Assembly (NCBI RefSeq): GCF_004136635.1
Contig: NZ_NOIU01000002.1
Location: 186,001 to 250,000 of the forward strand
DNA: 64,000 nt
Source: Rothia halotolerans
GTDB lineage: Bacteria > Actinomycetota > Actinomycetes > Actinomycetales > Micrococcaceae
Reading direction: 5' to 3'
Every line of letters starts with the position of its first letter. Within the stretch, counting starts at the first letter, position 1. This document shows, piece by piece, positions 1 to 9,090 of this stretch. The notes under the pieces were generated by a model. The model was not told the DNA's origin. It worked only from the letters and a program-made list of their open reading frames with translations, and made no database searches. The translations under genes and the position numbers were made by a program.

Positions 1-2089
1 GCAGCTTGGCCTGGCGGGTGATGAAGACCAGCGCGTCGTCGTCCGCGGCGGCGCAGGCCCCCACGACCTCGTCGCCGGGCTTCAGCGCGATGCCCTCCCA
101 GTCGTCGCGGTTCAGGGGGTACTCGGGCTGCAGGCGCTTGACGACGCCGCGCCGGGTCCCCAGGGCGAGCACGCTGTTCAGCGGGGCCAGGGCCACCAGC
201 CGCTCGCCCTTCCCCAGGCTCAGGAACTCGCCGGCGACGGCGCCGCCGGCCGGATCCGGGAAGCCGGAGCGGACCTCGAGCTGGGGGAGGTCCATCACGT
301 TGACGCGGACCATCCGGCCGGCCGAGGTGACCGCGCCGACCTCGCCGCGCGCGGTGGCGGGCACGAGGGAGGCGAAGGCGTCGTGCTTGGTCCGCTTGGA
401 CGGATCCGCCAGCTCCTCGCGGCCGCCGGCGCGGCCCGGGGTGCGGCCCATCCGCCCGGAGGTCGTCAGGACGGCCCAGCACGGGTCGTCCGCGATCTCC
501 AGGGCGAGCCCCAGGCCCTTCTTGGCACCGCTCGCGGCCGCCGGGTCGGTGGCAGAGGCGGCGAGGACGGCCAGCTCGTCCTGGTCGGTCAGGCGCGTGC
601 GCCGGTCCGTGCCGTAGCGCTCGGCGACCTCGCCGAGCTCCTCGGAGACCAGCGTCCGCAGCCTCGCGTCCGACTCCAGGATCGCGGTCAGCTCCTCGAT
701 CCGGCGCTGCAGCTCGTCCCGCTCGCCCTCCAGCTCGATCCGGGAGAACTTGGTCAGCTGCCGCAGCCGCAGCTCGAGGATGTGGTTGGCCTGCAGCTCG
801 GACAGGTCGAAGACGGTCATCAGCCGCTCGCGGGCCTGGGCCGTCTCATCCGAGCCGCGGACGATCTGGATGACCTCGTCGATGTCCACGATCGCCAGCA
901 GCAGGCCCTCGACCAGGTGCAGCCGGGCCTTGGACTTCCCCAGCCGGTGGCTGGTGCGGCGGCGCACGACGTCGATCCGGTGGTCCACGTAGACTCGCAG
1001 CAGGTCCAGCAGCCCCAGGGTCTGCGGCTGCCCCTGGACCAGCGCGACGTTGTTGATGCCGAAGGAGTCCTCGAGCGGCGTGTGCTTGTACAGGCTCTGC
1101 AGCACGGCGTGCGGGTTGAAGCCGTTCTTCAGCTCGATGACCAGCCGGGTGCCGTTCTTGCGGTCGGTGAGGTCCACGACGTCGGAGATCCCGGAGAGCT
1201 TCTTGGACTGCACCCCGTCCTTGATCTTGTCGATGACCTTCTCGACGCCGACCAGGTACGGCAGCTCCGTGACCACGATGCCCTGCTTGCGCGGGGTCAC
1301 CTGCTCGATCGAGGTGCGCGCCCGGGTCCGGAAGGTGCCGCGCCCGGTCGCGTAGGCGTCCCGGATCCCGGCCAGCCCGGCGATGACCCCGCCGGTGGGC
1401 AGGTCGGGGCCGGGGATGAAGCCCATGACGTCGTCCAGCGTCGCCTGGGGGTTCTCGATCAGGTGCTGCGCGCCCGCGATGACCTCGCGCAGGTTGTGCG
1501 GGGCCATGTTGGTGGCCATGCCGACGGCGATGCCCGAGGAGCCGTTGACCAGCAGGTTGGGGAAGGCCGCGGGCAGCACGCCGGGCTGGGTGAACTGGTT
1601 GTCGTAGTTCGGGACGAAGTCGACGACGTCCTCGTCCAGGTCGCCGGTCAGCGCCTGCGCGGCCGGGGCCATCCGGGCCTCGGTGTAGCGGGCGGCGGCC
1701 GGGCCGTCGTCGACCGAGCCGAAGTTGCCGTGCCCGTCCACCAGCGGCAGCCGCATCGCGAAGGACTGGGCCAGGCGCACCATCGCGTCGTAGATCGCGC
1801 CGTCGCCGTGCGGGTGCAGCTTGCCCATGACCTCGCCGACCACGCGCGCCGACTTCACGTGGCCGCGTTCCGGCCGCAGCCCCATCTGCATCATCATGTA
1901 CAGGATGCGCCGCTGCACCGGCTTGAGCCCGTCCCGCGCGTCCGGCAGGGCGCGGGAGTAGATCACCGAGTACGAGTACTCCAGGAAGCTGGTCTCCATC
2001 TCGGAGGAGACGTCGATGTCGACGATGTTCTCCACGACGTCGGCGGGAAACTCCTCGTGGGAGGGCGTCGACTTGCGTCGGGCTGCCAT
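1..2089 (-). CDS. Type IIA DNA topoisomerase (ATP-hydrolysing) subunit A, GyrA/ParC family (3' end outside window)
   Basis: Breakage-reunion subunit of a gyrase/topoisomerase IV-type enzyme, which passes one duplex through a transient double-strand break in another. The ATG is at 2089 and 696 codons are visible before the window edge; the C-terminal beta-pinwheel domain is incomplete. The start of the winged-helix region is clear ([20 protein letters not shown]), and the catalytic tyrosine lies in AARYTEARM (Tyr135). The quinolone-determining loop reads [10 protein letters not shown], with Gly97 where E. coli GyrA has Ser83. Micrococcales carry this gene in addition to gyrA beside gyrB, so it is probably the ParC-like paralogue; the missing C-terminus prevents a firm choice. 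It is divergent from the GNAT fusion gene. A candidate -10 (TACACT on the minus strand, 2127-2132) lies upstream. Confidence 0.93.
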   Translation of the reverse strand, partial: MAARRKSTPSHEEFPADVVENIVDIDVSSEMETSFLEYSYSVIYSRALPDARDGLKPVQRRILYMMMQMGLRPERGHVKSARVVGEVMGKLHPHGDGAIYDAMVRLAQSFAMRLPLVDGHGNFGSVDDGPAAARYTEARMAPAAQALTGDLDEDVVDFVPNYDNQFTQPGVLPAAFPNLLVNGSSGIAVGMATNMAPHNLREVIAGAQHLIENPQATLDDVMGFIPGPDLPTGGVIAGLAGIRDAYATGRGTFRTRARTSIEQVTPRKQGIVVTELPYLVGVEKVIDKIKDGVQSKKLSGISDVVDLTDRKNGTRLVIELKNGFNPHAVLQSLYKHTPLEDSFGINNVALVQGQPQTLGLLDLLRVYVDHRIDVVRRRTSHRLGKSKARLHLVEGLLLAIVDIDEVIQIVRGSDETAQARERLMTVFDLSELQANHILELRLRQLTKFSRIELEGERDELQRRIEELTAILESDARLRTLVSEELGEVAERYGTDRRTRLTDQDELAVLAASATDPAAASGAKKGLGLALEIADDPCWAVLTTSGRMGRTPGRAGGREELADPSKRTKHDAFASLVPATARGEVGAVTSAGRMVRVNVMDLPQLEVRSGFPDPAGGAVAGEFLSLGKGERLVALAPLNSVLALGTRRGVVKRLQPEYPLNRDDWEGIALKPGDEVVGACAAADDDALVFITRQAKL

Positions 2090-2138
2090 GGGGCACTCCT
2101 TGCTGCTCACGGGCACGGGCCACACCAGTGTAGATCAC

Positions 2139-2168
2139 CGCCGATCGTGTGATCGGCGCTACTAGGAT
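2139..2168 (+). promoter_or_regulatory. Palindrome and -10 hexamer in a divergent promoter region
   Basis: An 8-bp inverted repeat, CGCCGATC-gtgt-GATCGGCG (2139-2158), is followed directly by a -10-like TAGGAT (2163-2168). The ATG of the GNAT fusion gene begins at 2175, six bases after the hexamer, which suggests a leaderless transcript. GGGAG in the spacer could alternatively act as a ribosome binding site. The repeat sits where the -35/-10 spacer would be, so it may be an operator. The opposing topoisomerase promoter (minus-strand TACACT, 2127-2132) flanks the other side. Confidence 0.45.
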
Positions 2169-2174
2169 GGGAGC

Positions 2175-4874
2175 ATGGCAGACGAGATTCCGTACCCGTC
2201 CCACTGGGAGGCCGACGTCGTCCTGCGCGACGGCGCGACCGCGCACCTGCGCCCGGTCCTCCCGACCGACCAGGACGCCCTGACCGCGATGTACTCCGGC
2301 CAGTCGGAGCGCACCATCTACCTCAGGTTCTTCACCTACAAGTCGACGCTCTCGGCCCGCGAGCTCACCCGCTTCACCACGGTGGACCACCACGACCGCG
2401 TCGCCTTCGTGATGATGAACGGCAACGAGATGATCGGCATCGGCCGCTACGACCGCACCGACGAGCCCACCGAGGCCGAGGTCGCCTTCTTCATCTCCGA
2501 CGCCCACCACGGCCGCGGCATCGGCTCGATCCTGCTGGAGCACCTGGCCGCCGCCGGCCTGGAGAACGGCATCACCCGCTTCTCCGCCGAGGTCCTGCCC
2601 GAGAACCGCAAGATGCTGGACGTCTTCTCCGACGCCGGCTACGAGCTCTCCCGCGGGTACGACGACGGCGTGATCGCCGTCCACTTCGACATCGACCCGA
2701 CCGAGAGGTCCCGGGCCGTGATGGAGGCCCGCGAGCACCGCGCCGAGGCGAAGTCGGTCTCCACCCTGGTCGCGCCGCGCTCGGTCGCGGTGATCGGCGC
2801 CTCCCGGGACGCGCACCAGATCGGCCACGAGATCCTGGTCAACATCGTCGAGGGCGGCTTCGCGGGGCCCGTCTACGGGGTCAACCCCGAGGCCCTGGAG
2901 CTCGCCGGGATGCAGTCCTACGCCACGATCGGGGAGGTCCCGGAGACGGTGGACCTCGCGGTGATCGCCGTGCCCATCTCCGCGGTGGCCGACGTCGTCG
3001 AGCAGTGCGGGCGGGCCGGGGTGCGCGGGGTGCTGATCGTGACCAGCGGCTACGCCGACGACGGCGCCCGCGGCCGGGCCCGGCAGCAGGCGCTGGTGCG
3101 GGTGGCCCGGACCTACGGGATGCGCGTCATCGGCCCGGCCTCGCTGGGCGTCATCAACACCGACCCGGCCGTGAGCCTGTGCGCCTCGCCGAGCATGGGG
3201 CACCCGCTGCACGGGACCCTGGGCATGTTCAGCCAGTCCGCGGCCATCGGGGCGATGCTCTACACCGCCGCGCACCGGCGCGCCATCGGCGTCTCCTCGG
3301 TGCTCTCGGCCGGCAACCGGGCGGACGTCTCGGGCAACGACCTCATGCAGTACTGGGAGGACGACCCGGACACGCTGGCCTGCTGCATGTACCTCGAGTC
3401 GATCGGCAACCCGCGCAAGTTCTCCCGGATCGCGCGCCGGCTGGCCCGCACCAAGCCGCTGATCGTGGCCAAGTCGGAGGTCACCGGGCTGCAGCTGCCG
3501 CCCGGGCACACCGGCCGCACCAGCTCCGCGCCGCCGCGGGCGATCAGCGAGATGTTCCGGCAGGCCGGCGTCATCCGGGCCGAGACCAACGAGCACCTGA
3601 TGGACATCGCCCAGGTGCTGGTCTCCCAGCCGCTGCCCGCCGGGCGCCGGGTGGCGGTCTTCTCCAACGCCTTCGCGCTGGCCGGCGTCGTCTCCGACGC
3701 GTGCGCCTCCCACGGCGTCGAGGTGAGCTTCGCCGAGGGCGCGCTGGACACATCCAGCGAGGACCTGGACCCGCTGGACCTCATCCGCGAGAGCGTGCTC
3801 GGCGCCCTGGGCTCCTCCGAGGTCGACGCCGCCGTCGCGACCTTCCTGCCCTCCCCGCTGGTCTCGGCCCGGGAGATCTCCGAGGTGCTGATGGACTGCG
3901 CGGCCCGGACCGGTAAGCCCGTCCTGGCCGCGTACTCGGGCATCCTGGACGCGAGCGCCGTCCAGCGCGGGGTCCACGCGAGCCCGCGCGTCACCGAGGA
4001 CGGGAAGGAGCTGCCCGGGCTGCCGTGCTTTGAGAGCCCGGGGGGCGCCGTCGGCGCGCTCGCGGCCATCGTGGAGTACGCGGAGTGGCGGGAGAAGGAG
4101 GAGGCGCTGCTCGCCGAGGTGGACGGGACGGACCGCAAGGCGGCCGAGCGCGTGATCGGGGAGCTCTCCGCACGCGTCCCCGGCGAGGGCCTGCTCCGGC
4201 TCGACCAGGAGGAGACGACCCGGCTGCTGGAGACCTACGGCATCGAGGTGCTGCGCTCCATTCCCTTCCGGGACGCCGACGAGGCCGTCGCGGCGGCGGA
4301 GGCGATCGGCTACCCGGTGGCGCTGAAGACCACCGACGAGCTGCTGCGGCACCGGCTGGACCTGGGCGGGGTGCGCCTGGGGATCGAGGACGAGCAGACG
4401 CTGAGGAGGGACATCGACCTGATGCACCGGACGCTCGAGCCCTACGGCAGCTTCGACCTCGAGGTCCAGGCGATGGCGCCCACCGGGCAGAACTGCGTCG
4501 TCCGGGCGATGGAGGATCCCCTGCTCGGCCCCGTCATCTCCTTCGGGATGGCCGGGGACTCGGTGGATCTGCTGGACGACTGGGCGCACCGGGTGCCCCC
4601 GCTGACCGAGCGCGACGTGCGGCTGATGGCCCGGGCGCCCAAGGCCTCGCGGAAGCTCTTCGGCTACGGGGGTCTGCCCCCGGTGGACGTCGCCCGTCTT
4701 GAGGACCTCCTGCGCCGGGTGGCGCAGCTGAAGGACCTGCACCCCGAGATCGCGCTGCTGGAGCTCAAGCCCGTCATGGTCTCGGAGGACTCCCTGACCG
4801 TGCTCGCGGCGCAGGTGGAGCTCGGCAACCCGCGGCGGCGGACCGACTCGGCGCGGCGGACCATGCCTGGGTGA
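2175..4874 (+). CDS. Bifunctional GNAT acetyltransferase / NDP-forming acyl-CoA synthetase-like protein
   Basis: 899 residues. An N-terminal GNAT acetyltransferase domain (about 15-170; acetyl-CoA loop HHGRGIGS at 111-118) is joined to the modules of an ADP-forming acyl-CoA synthetase: CoA-binding Rossmann domain (about 195-300), succinyl-CoA-ligase-like domains (about 310-620, with a phosphohistidine-type motif PPGHTGRT, His445) and a C-terminal ATP-grasp domain (about 680-890). The family resembles the Pat/PatZ protein-lysine acetyltransferases, in which the synthetase part may sense acetyl-CoA or be inactive; here the histidine is present, so activity is possible. In actinobacteria GNAT domains of this kind acetylate acyl-CoA synthetases. 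It is a single gene, probably leaderless, and divergent from the topoisomerase gene. Confidence 0.92.
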   Translation: MADEIPYPSHWEADVVLRDGATAHLRPVLPTDQDALTAMYSGQSERTIYLRFFTYKSTLSARELTRFTTVDHHDRVAFVMMNGNEMIGIGRYDRTDEPTEAEVAFFISDAHHGRGIGSILLEHLAAAGLENGITRFSAEVLPENRKMLDVFSDAGYELSRGYDDGVIAVHFDIDPTERSRAVMEAREHRAEAKSVSTLVAPRSVAVIGASRDAHQIGHEILVNIVEGGFAGPVYGVNPEALELAGMQSYATIGEVPETVDLAVIAVPISAVADVVEQCGRAGVRGVLIVTSGYADDGARGRARQQALVRVARTYGMRVIGPASLGVINTDPAVSLCASPSMGHPLHGTLGMFSQSAAIGAMLYTAAHRRAIGVSSVLSAGNRADVSGNDLMQYWEDDPDTLACCMYLESIGNPRKFSRIARRLARTKPLIVAKSEVTGLQLPPGHTGRTSSAPPRAISEMFRQAGVIRAETNEHLMDIAQVLVSQPLPAGRRVAVFSNAFALAGVVSDACASHGVEVSFAEGALDTSSEDLDPLDLIRESVLGALGSSEVDAAVATFLPSPLVSAREISEVLMDCAARTGKPVLAAYSGILDASAVQRGVHASPRVTEDGKELPGLPCFESPGGAVGALAAIVEYAEWREKEEALLAEVDGTDRKAAERVIGELSARVPGEGLLRLDQEETTRLLETYGIEVLRSIPFRDADEAVAAAEAIGYPVALKTTDELLRHRLDLGGVRLGIEDEQTLRRDIDLMHRTLEPYGSFDLEVQAMAPTGQNCVVRAMEDPLLGPVISFGMAGDSVDLLDDWAHRVPPLTERDVRLMARAPKASRKLFGYGGLPPVDVARLEDLLRRVAQLKDLHPEIALLELKPVMVSEDSLTVLAAQVELGNPRRRTDSARRTMPG

Positions 4875-4962
4875 GAGCCTCGGTCCGGGGGACGAGATCG
4901 AGGCGGGGAGGAGCCCGGCCCGCCGGCGGCCGCCGTCACGGCGCGCGGATTGACCCCGGGCG

Positions 4963-4968
4963 TAGACT
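4963..4968 (+). promoter_or_regulatory. Candidate -10 element for the DUF5998 transcript
   Basis: TAGACT lies 68 bases upstream of the DUF5998 start, in the gap after the GNAT fusion gene. The same hexamer occurs upstream of acnA (about 18199) and zapE (30859-30864). No convincing -35 is visible, and TTGACC at 4950 is too close to serve. Confidence 0.35.
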
Positions 4969-5036
4969 GGTGCAGTGCTTTCCGGCCGGAGGGCGCCGGC
5001 GAACCGCCGTCATCGAAGGACCGAAGAAGCGAGTGC

Positions 5037-5636
5037 ATGGCAGACTCAGGACCCCACGGATCGAGGCTCGACCACGACATCACCAACGCCGGCTTCTACC
5101 CGGAGCTGGTCAGGGACGTGGTCAGGGACGCCCTGGACGGGCAGGAGCCCGCCTCCCACCTCGTGCAGCTCGAGACCCACTTCGACCAGACCGAGGTGCA
5201 CCGGCACATCACGGTGCTCGCGCTGGCCGGTGAGATCGTGCAGATCACCCACGTGGACGACCAGTCGCTGGACGAGGACGGCCAGGACGTCGTCGCCCAC
5301 GTCTCCACGGAGACCGTCCCCGTGCGGAACCTGAGCTCGGTGACGCTCTCCTACGCCTACCGGCAGCCGCAGAACTACACCTCGGCGACCCCCGCCGCGG
5401 AGGTGACCCTGATGATGTCCTGGACCGGGAGCCAGCGGATCGACGTGCAGCCCGCCGGCTGCCAGGACCCGGAGTGCGAGGCGGACCACGGCTACACCGG
5501 CGTCGCCGCGCGCGAGGACGTCGTGCTGCGGATCAGCGCCGAGGCGGACGGTCCGCGCGCGGTCGAGGACGCCCGCGAGTTCGCCCGGGCCCTGCGGCGC
5601 GCCAACACCGCCCTGTCCGGCACCACGCACGCGTGA
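5037..5636 (+). CDS. DUF5998 family protein
   Basis: 199 residues, of unknown function. The family is restricted to actinobacteria and usually lies between the GNAT/acyl-CoA synthetase gene and the phosphodiesterase gene, as here. The ATG at 5037 was chosen because the upstream in-frame codons (from 4950) give a low-quality N-terminus and MADSGPHGSRL starts the conserved part. The protein is acidic, without membrane segments or signal peptide. It contains a CxxxxC pair followed by a histidine (CQDPECEADHG, near residue 145), which could bind metal, and a repetitive beta-rich central region. Its stop overlaps the next start by four bases (GTGA), so the two are translationally coupled. Confidence 0.85.
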   Translation: MADSGPHGSRLDHDITNAGFYPELVRDVVRDALDGQEPASHLVQLETHFDQTEVHRHITVLALAGEIVQITHVDDQSLDEDGQDVVAHVSTETVPVRNLSSVTLSYAYRQPQNYTSATPAAEVTLMMSWTGSQRIDVQPAGCQDPECEADHGYTGVAAREDVVLRISAEADGPRAVEDAREFARALRRANTALSGTTHA

Positions 5637-6868
5637 GCACCGTGAGCGGCGCACCGGCGGGGGAGCCCACGGACCTGCTCGGGCGGCCCCTGCCCGCCGC
5701 ACCGCGCTACGGCACCGACTCGGTGGCCGACGTGCTCGTCTCCGCCGCCTCCCGGTTCCGGCCGGTCGCGGACGGGGCCGGGGGCTTCGAGGACCGCCTC
5801 GGTCTCTCCGACCGGCTCGCGGCGGCGGGCCTGCCCGCGGGGCCCTACCGGAACGTGTGCGTGGTGCTCGTGGACGGGCTGGGGGAGTCGCTGCTCTCCG
5901 GCAGCCTGGGCCACGCGCCCTCGCTGCGGCGCGCGGCGCACCTGGGGACGCTCGACGCCGCGCTGCCCTCTACCACCGCCGCCTCCCTGGCCGCGCTGGG
6001 CACGGGGGAGCCGGCGGGGCGCACGGGCATGGTGGGGTACGACGTCGTGGACCCGGAGCGCGGCGTCGTCGTCAACCAGCTCTCCGGCTGGGACCCTCAG
6101 GTGGTGCCCGAGCAGTGGCAGCCGCTGCCCACCGTCTTCGAGCGGCTGGAGGGGATCGCCGACCCGGTGACCGTCTCCATGGGCGCCTACGAGGGCTCGC
6201 CGCTGACCCGCGCCGCCCTGCGCGGCGGCAGGTTCGAGGCGGCCCGGTCCACGCTCGCCCGCGTCACCCGCGCGACCGACATCCTCTCCACCCGCTCCCC
6301 GAACTTCATGTACCTCTACTGGGGCGAGCTGGACCAGGTGGGCCACCGGCACGGCAGCGGCTCGGACCGCTGGCTCGAGGCGCTGGAGGACCTGGACTCG
6401 GGCCTGCGCCGCCTGGCGGCGAGGACCGGCGAGGAGACCCTCCTCCTCCTGACGGCGGACCACGGCATGGTCGACGTCGCGCCGGAGGACCGCATCGACT
6501 ACGGGGCGATGCCCGAGCTGCTCGACGGCGTGCGGCTCACCGCGGGCGAGCCCCGCATGGTCCAGCTGCACCTCGAGGACCCGGGCGACCGGGCCCGCCG
6601 CGACCGGCTGGTCCAGGCGTGGGGCGCGGCCTTCGGGGACCGCGCGTGGATCCTCGACCGCGACGAGCTGATCGAGGCCGGGTACTTCGGCGCCGGGATG
6701 CGCCCCGGCGTGCGGGAGCGCATCGGAGACCTCATCGTGGCTGCTCACGGGCCGCTGGCCCTGTACGACCTGCGCCGGACCCGGCCCGCGGCCCTGGAGA
6801 TGGTCGGGCAGCACGGGTCCTGGACCGAGGCGGAGCGCTCGGTCCCGCTGCTGGCTCTGCGGCGCTGA
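5633..6868 (+). CDS. Alkaline phosphatase superfamily / type I phosphodiesterase-nucleotide pyrophosphatase
   Basis: 411 residues from a GTG whose last four bases overlap the DUF5998 stop. Features of the superfamily are visible in order: a metal-binding aspartate in VVLVDGLGES (Asp81), the nucleophile threonine region LPSTTAASLAALGTG (about 111-125), a DQVGHRHG segment and the TADHGMVD metal motif in the C-terminal half. Such enzymes hydrolyse phosphodiesters or pyrophosphates using two zinc ions; the natural substrate cannot be read from the sequence. No signal peptide or membrane anchor is apparent, suggesting a cytosolic enzyme. It is followed by a strong hairpin terminator and convergent genes. 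Confidence 0.88.
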   Translation: MSTVSGAPAGEPTDLLGRPLPAAPRYGTDSVADVLVSAASRFRPVADGAGGFEDRLGLSDRLAAAGLPAGPYRNVCVVLVDGLGESLLSGSLGHAPSLRRAAHLGTLDAALPSTTAASLAALGTGEPAGRTGMVGYDVVDPERGVVVNQLSGWDPQVVPEQWQPLPTVFERLEGIADPVTVSMGAYEGSPLTRAALRGGRFEAARSTLARVTRATDILSTRSPNFMYLYWGELDQVGHRHGSGSDRWLEALEDLDSGLRRLAARTGEETLLLLTADHGMVDVAPEDRIDYGAMPELLDGVRLTAGEPRMVQLHLEDPGDRARRDRLVQAWGAAFGDRAWILDRDELIEAGYFGAGMRPGVRERIGDLIVAAHGPLALYDLRRTRPAALEMVGQHGSWTEAERSVPLLALRR

Positions 6869-6896
6869 GCCGGGCGGTCCCTGCCGGGGCCGCCTC

Positions 6897-6948
6897 TGAG
6901 ACCCTCCGGCGGTCCGGGGCGGGCGAGCCGGCCCCCCGGAGGGTCTCA
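6897..6948. terminator. Bidirectional hairpin terminator
   Basis: A perfect 13-bp inverted repeat, TGAGACCCTCCGG (6897-6909) and CCGGAGGGTCTCA (6936-6948), with a GC-rich 26-base loop that can extend the pairing. It lies between the convergent phosphodiesterase and membrane-protein genes. Confidence 0.75.
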
Positions 6949-6963
6949 GGCCGGTCCCAGCCC

Positions 6964-8043
6964 TCAGCCTCCGGTGCCCGACGGCGCGGGCTGCGCCGGC
7001 GCGGCGGTCTCCCCCTGCTGCTGCGATCCCGTCCCCGCCGGGGCGGTCGGGGCGGGGGCCTCGGTGACCGGCGGGGTCTGCGTGGCGGGCGGCGCCTGCG
7101 AGGCCGGGGGCTCCGGCGCCCCCGTCTCCGCCGGGGGCTCGGTCTCCTGCGGTTCCTCGGGCTCCGGCTCCTCGCTCTCCTCCGGTTCCGGCTCCTCGGT
7201 CTGCTCCGGCTCGGCGGGAGCGGAGGTCTCCTCCGGCTCGTCCTCGGTCTCGCTGGGGGAGGGAGTCGGCTCCGCCTGCTCGGTGGTCGCCTCGGGCGCC
7301 GGGGCGGGGGCCTGAGGCTGCTGGGGCGGCACCGCCGGCGCGGGCGCCTGCTCCTCAGGAACGGGGTCCTCGGTCTCCTCGCTCGGGCTCGGCGGAGCGG
7401 AGGAGGGCGCGGGAGAGGACGACGTCGGGGAAGCGGAGCTCGACTCGGCGGGCGAGACCGGGGCCGGATCGTCTCCGCCCGCGGTGGCCCAGATCGCGAC
7501 CGCTCCGGCCCCGACCAGCACGAGCGCGCCGAGGCCCACGCCGGCGCGCGCCAGCCGGCTCCGCGAGCCCTCGGGGGCCTCCTCCTGCTCCTCCCGCGCG
7601 GAGAGCGTGGCGAAGGCGGCCCGCGGCGGTGCTGCGTCCTCCCCGTCCTCCTCCCCGGCGGCGGACGACGCCGACGCCGTCGGCAGGGGCTCCGTGCGGG
7701 CCTCGGCCGTGATGTCCTGGCCCGTTCCGCCGGCCACGGCGGCGGTTCCGGCGGCCGGGGTCGGCGAGCCGGCGCGGTGCCGCGAGACCGGGCGGCTCCT
7801 GCGGGCGCGACGCCGGCGCTCCGCCCGCTCCTCGTCCTCCGTCTCCGCCTCGGAGTCGCCGAAGAGCTCGTCGCCGAGGCTCAGGCCCTCGTCGTCCTCG
7901 CCCTCGGACGCGCCGGAGCCGCCCACGTACTCGTAGCCGGGACCCAGCTGCCCGGCGTCGTCCGCGGCGGGATCGCCCTGCGGCCGCGCATGCGGATCCT
8001 GCGGCTCGTCAGGAGATCCCTGATCGCGGTGTCTGCGGCCCAT
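6964..8043 (-). CDS. Acidic Pro/Glu-rich single-span membrane protein downstream of sepH
   Basis: 359 residues, not recognised as a named family. The N-terminal ~160 residues are hydrophilic, with an acidic stretch (about 45-74) followed by an arginine cluster (RAERRRRARRSR, about 74-86). One membrane helix follows (LARAGVGLGALVLVGAGAVA, about 164-183). The remaining ~170 residues are almost entirely Pro, Glu, Ala, Thr and Ser, with repeated PEPEE and EEPE blocks. This predicts a cytoplasmic N-terminus and a long extended extracellular tail able to cross the cell wall. The start is 44 bases after the sepH stop on the same strand, so the pair is probably an operon and a role near the division site or envelope is possible. 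Function is unknown. Confidence 0.75.
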   Translation of the reverse strand: MGRRHRDQGSPDEPQDPHARPQGDPAADDAGQLGPGYEYVGGSGASEGEDDEGLSLGDELFGDSEAETEDEERAERRRRARRSRPVSRHRAGSPTPAAGTAAVAGGTGQDITAEARTEPLPTASASSAAGEEDGEDAAPPRAAFATLSAREEQEEAPEGSRSRLARAGVGLGALVLVGAGAVAIWATAGGDDPAPVSPAESSSASPTSSSPAPSSAPPSPSEETEDPVPEEQAPAPAVPPQQPQAPAPAPEATTEQAEPTPSPSETEDEPEETSAPAEPEQTEEPEPEESEEPEPEEPQETEPPAETGAPEPPASQAPPATQTPPVTEAPAPTAPAGTGSQQQGETAAPAQPAPSGTGG

Positions 8044-8087
8044 GCTCGTCCTCGCGTGCGTCCCGTCGTCGTGCTTCTCGAAGTCTC

Positions 8088-9017
8088 CTAGTGGCGGTTG
8101 CCGAAGAGGATGTCGTCCCAGCTCGGGACGGAGGGGCGCTTGCCGCGGCCCCGTGACTCGGGCTCCTCCGCCCCGTCCGTCCCCTCCTGCGGGGTCTCCT
8201 GCTCCGTCTCCTCCTGGGCTGCGCCCTCCTGGGCGAGCCGGTCCGTCAGGTCCTCGACGCGGGCGTCGCTGTGCGGATCCTCACCCACGCGGGTCCCGCG
8301 CCGCTCCTCGAGCTCGTCGAGCAGCTCGGCCTCCGTGTCCGGCTCATCCTCGGGCACCGCCTGCAGGGCGGCGCGGTCCTCGGCCGCCTGCTCCGGGCGC
8401 TCCCGCTCGAGGGGCCGGCCCAGCAGGAACTCCGCGACGGCGTTGCCGGCCACCACGGTCTGGTTGGCGGGGTTGTAGACGAAGCGCGCGGGGAAGTCGG
8501 AGCCCTCGGGGATCTGGTCCAGCGCGGCCCGGGAGTAGTCGACCGAGACCGAGACGTTCCACTGGCCGTCCTCGCGCTGCCACGAGTTCCACTGCGCGTC
8601 GCCCTCGGCGAAGTTCCAGCGCTCCCGCACGGCCACGACCTGGTCGTTGAGGCTGAGGCGCTCGAGGCCCTCCTCCCCGGAGAGCGGGTCGACCAGGACG
8701 GCCCGGGCCGCCGTGACGATGTGCGCGCGCTCGGCCAGGATCGGCCACTCGTAGCGCTTGACGCGCTCGGGCTTCCAGCCGGACTCGGCCACGATCTCGT
8801 CGATCGTGGCGCCCTGGCGGAAGCGCGTCTGGATGTCCCGGGGCCCGAAGACCCCGTTGCCGCTCAGGCCGCGCGCCGGGTGGGCCCGGCGGGCCTTCAG
8901 GACGGCGTTGCGCAGAGAGGAGTCGATGACCACCCTGAACCGCTCGCCGCTCTCGGGCGCCTCGAGGACGAGGTGCTCGCCGTCATCGTGGACGCCGACG
9001 AATCTCAGCTGCTGCAT
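8088..9017 (-). CDS. sepH: Septation protein SepH
   Basis: 309 residues. SepH is an actinobacterial regulator that binds FtsZ and promotes Z-ring assembly. The conserved N-terminal DUF3071 domain (about 1-165) includes a helix-turn-helix-like segment (RFRQGATIDEIVAESGWKPE, about 66-85), the part reported to contact FtsZ. A disordered acidic Glu/Gln-rich linker (about 200-290) follows, then the conserved C-terminal tail RPSVPSWDDILFG. The ATG at 9017 is the family's usual start (MQQLRFVGVHDDGEHLVL). Upstream lie a -10-like TATTCT on the minus strand (9085-9090) and a 12-bp palindrome. It is divergent from the DUF4193 gene. Confidence 0.95.
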   Translation of the reverse strand: MQQLRFVGVHDDGEHLVLEAPESGERFRVVIDSSLRNAVLKARRAHPARGLSGNGVFGPRDIQTRFRQGATIDEIVAESGWKPERVKRYEWPILAERAHIVTAARAVLVDPLSGEEGLERLSLNDQVVAVRERWNFAEGDAQWNSWQREDGQWNVSVSVDYSRAALDQIPEGSDFPARFVYNPANQTVVAGNAVAEFLLGRPLERERPEQAAEDRAALQAVPEDEPDTEAELLDELEERRGTRVGEDPHSDARVEDLTDRLAQEGAAQEETEQETPQEGTDGAEEPESRGRGKRPSVPSWDDILFGNRH

Positions 9018-9065
9018 CAGGTCTCCTTGTCGAATCGACTCGTCGCCCCCTCGCCTGACGGGGGA

Positions 9066-9090
9066 GACACGCGTGTCACTTGACAGAATA
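9066..9090 (-). promoter_or_regulatory. Candidate sepH promoter with 12-bp palindrome
   Basis: On the minus strand a -10-like TATTCT (9085-9090, preceded by GGG) lies about 70 bases upstream of sepH. A perfect palindrome, GACACGCGTGTC (9066-9077), falls at or just after the expected transcription start, a typical operator position. Confidence 0.35.

Noticed and set aside
846-4742. A ~1300-codon open frame on the minus strand
   Set aside because: It runs antisense to the topoisomerase and GNAT fusion genes, has low-complexity His/Gln/Arg/Gly composition and no domain; it is a GC-bias shadow.
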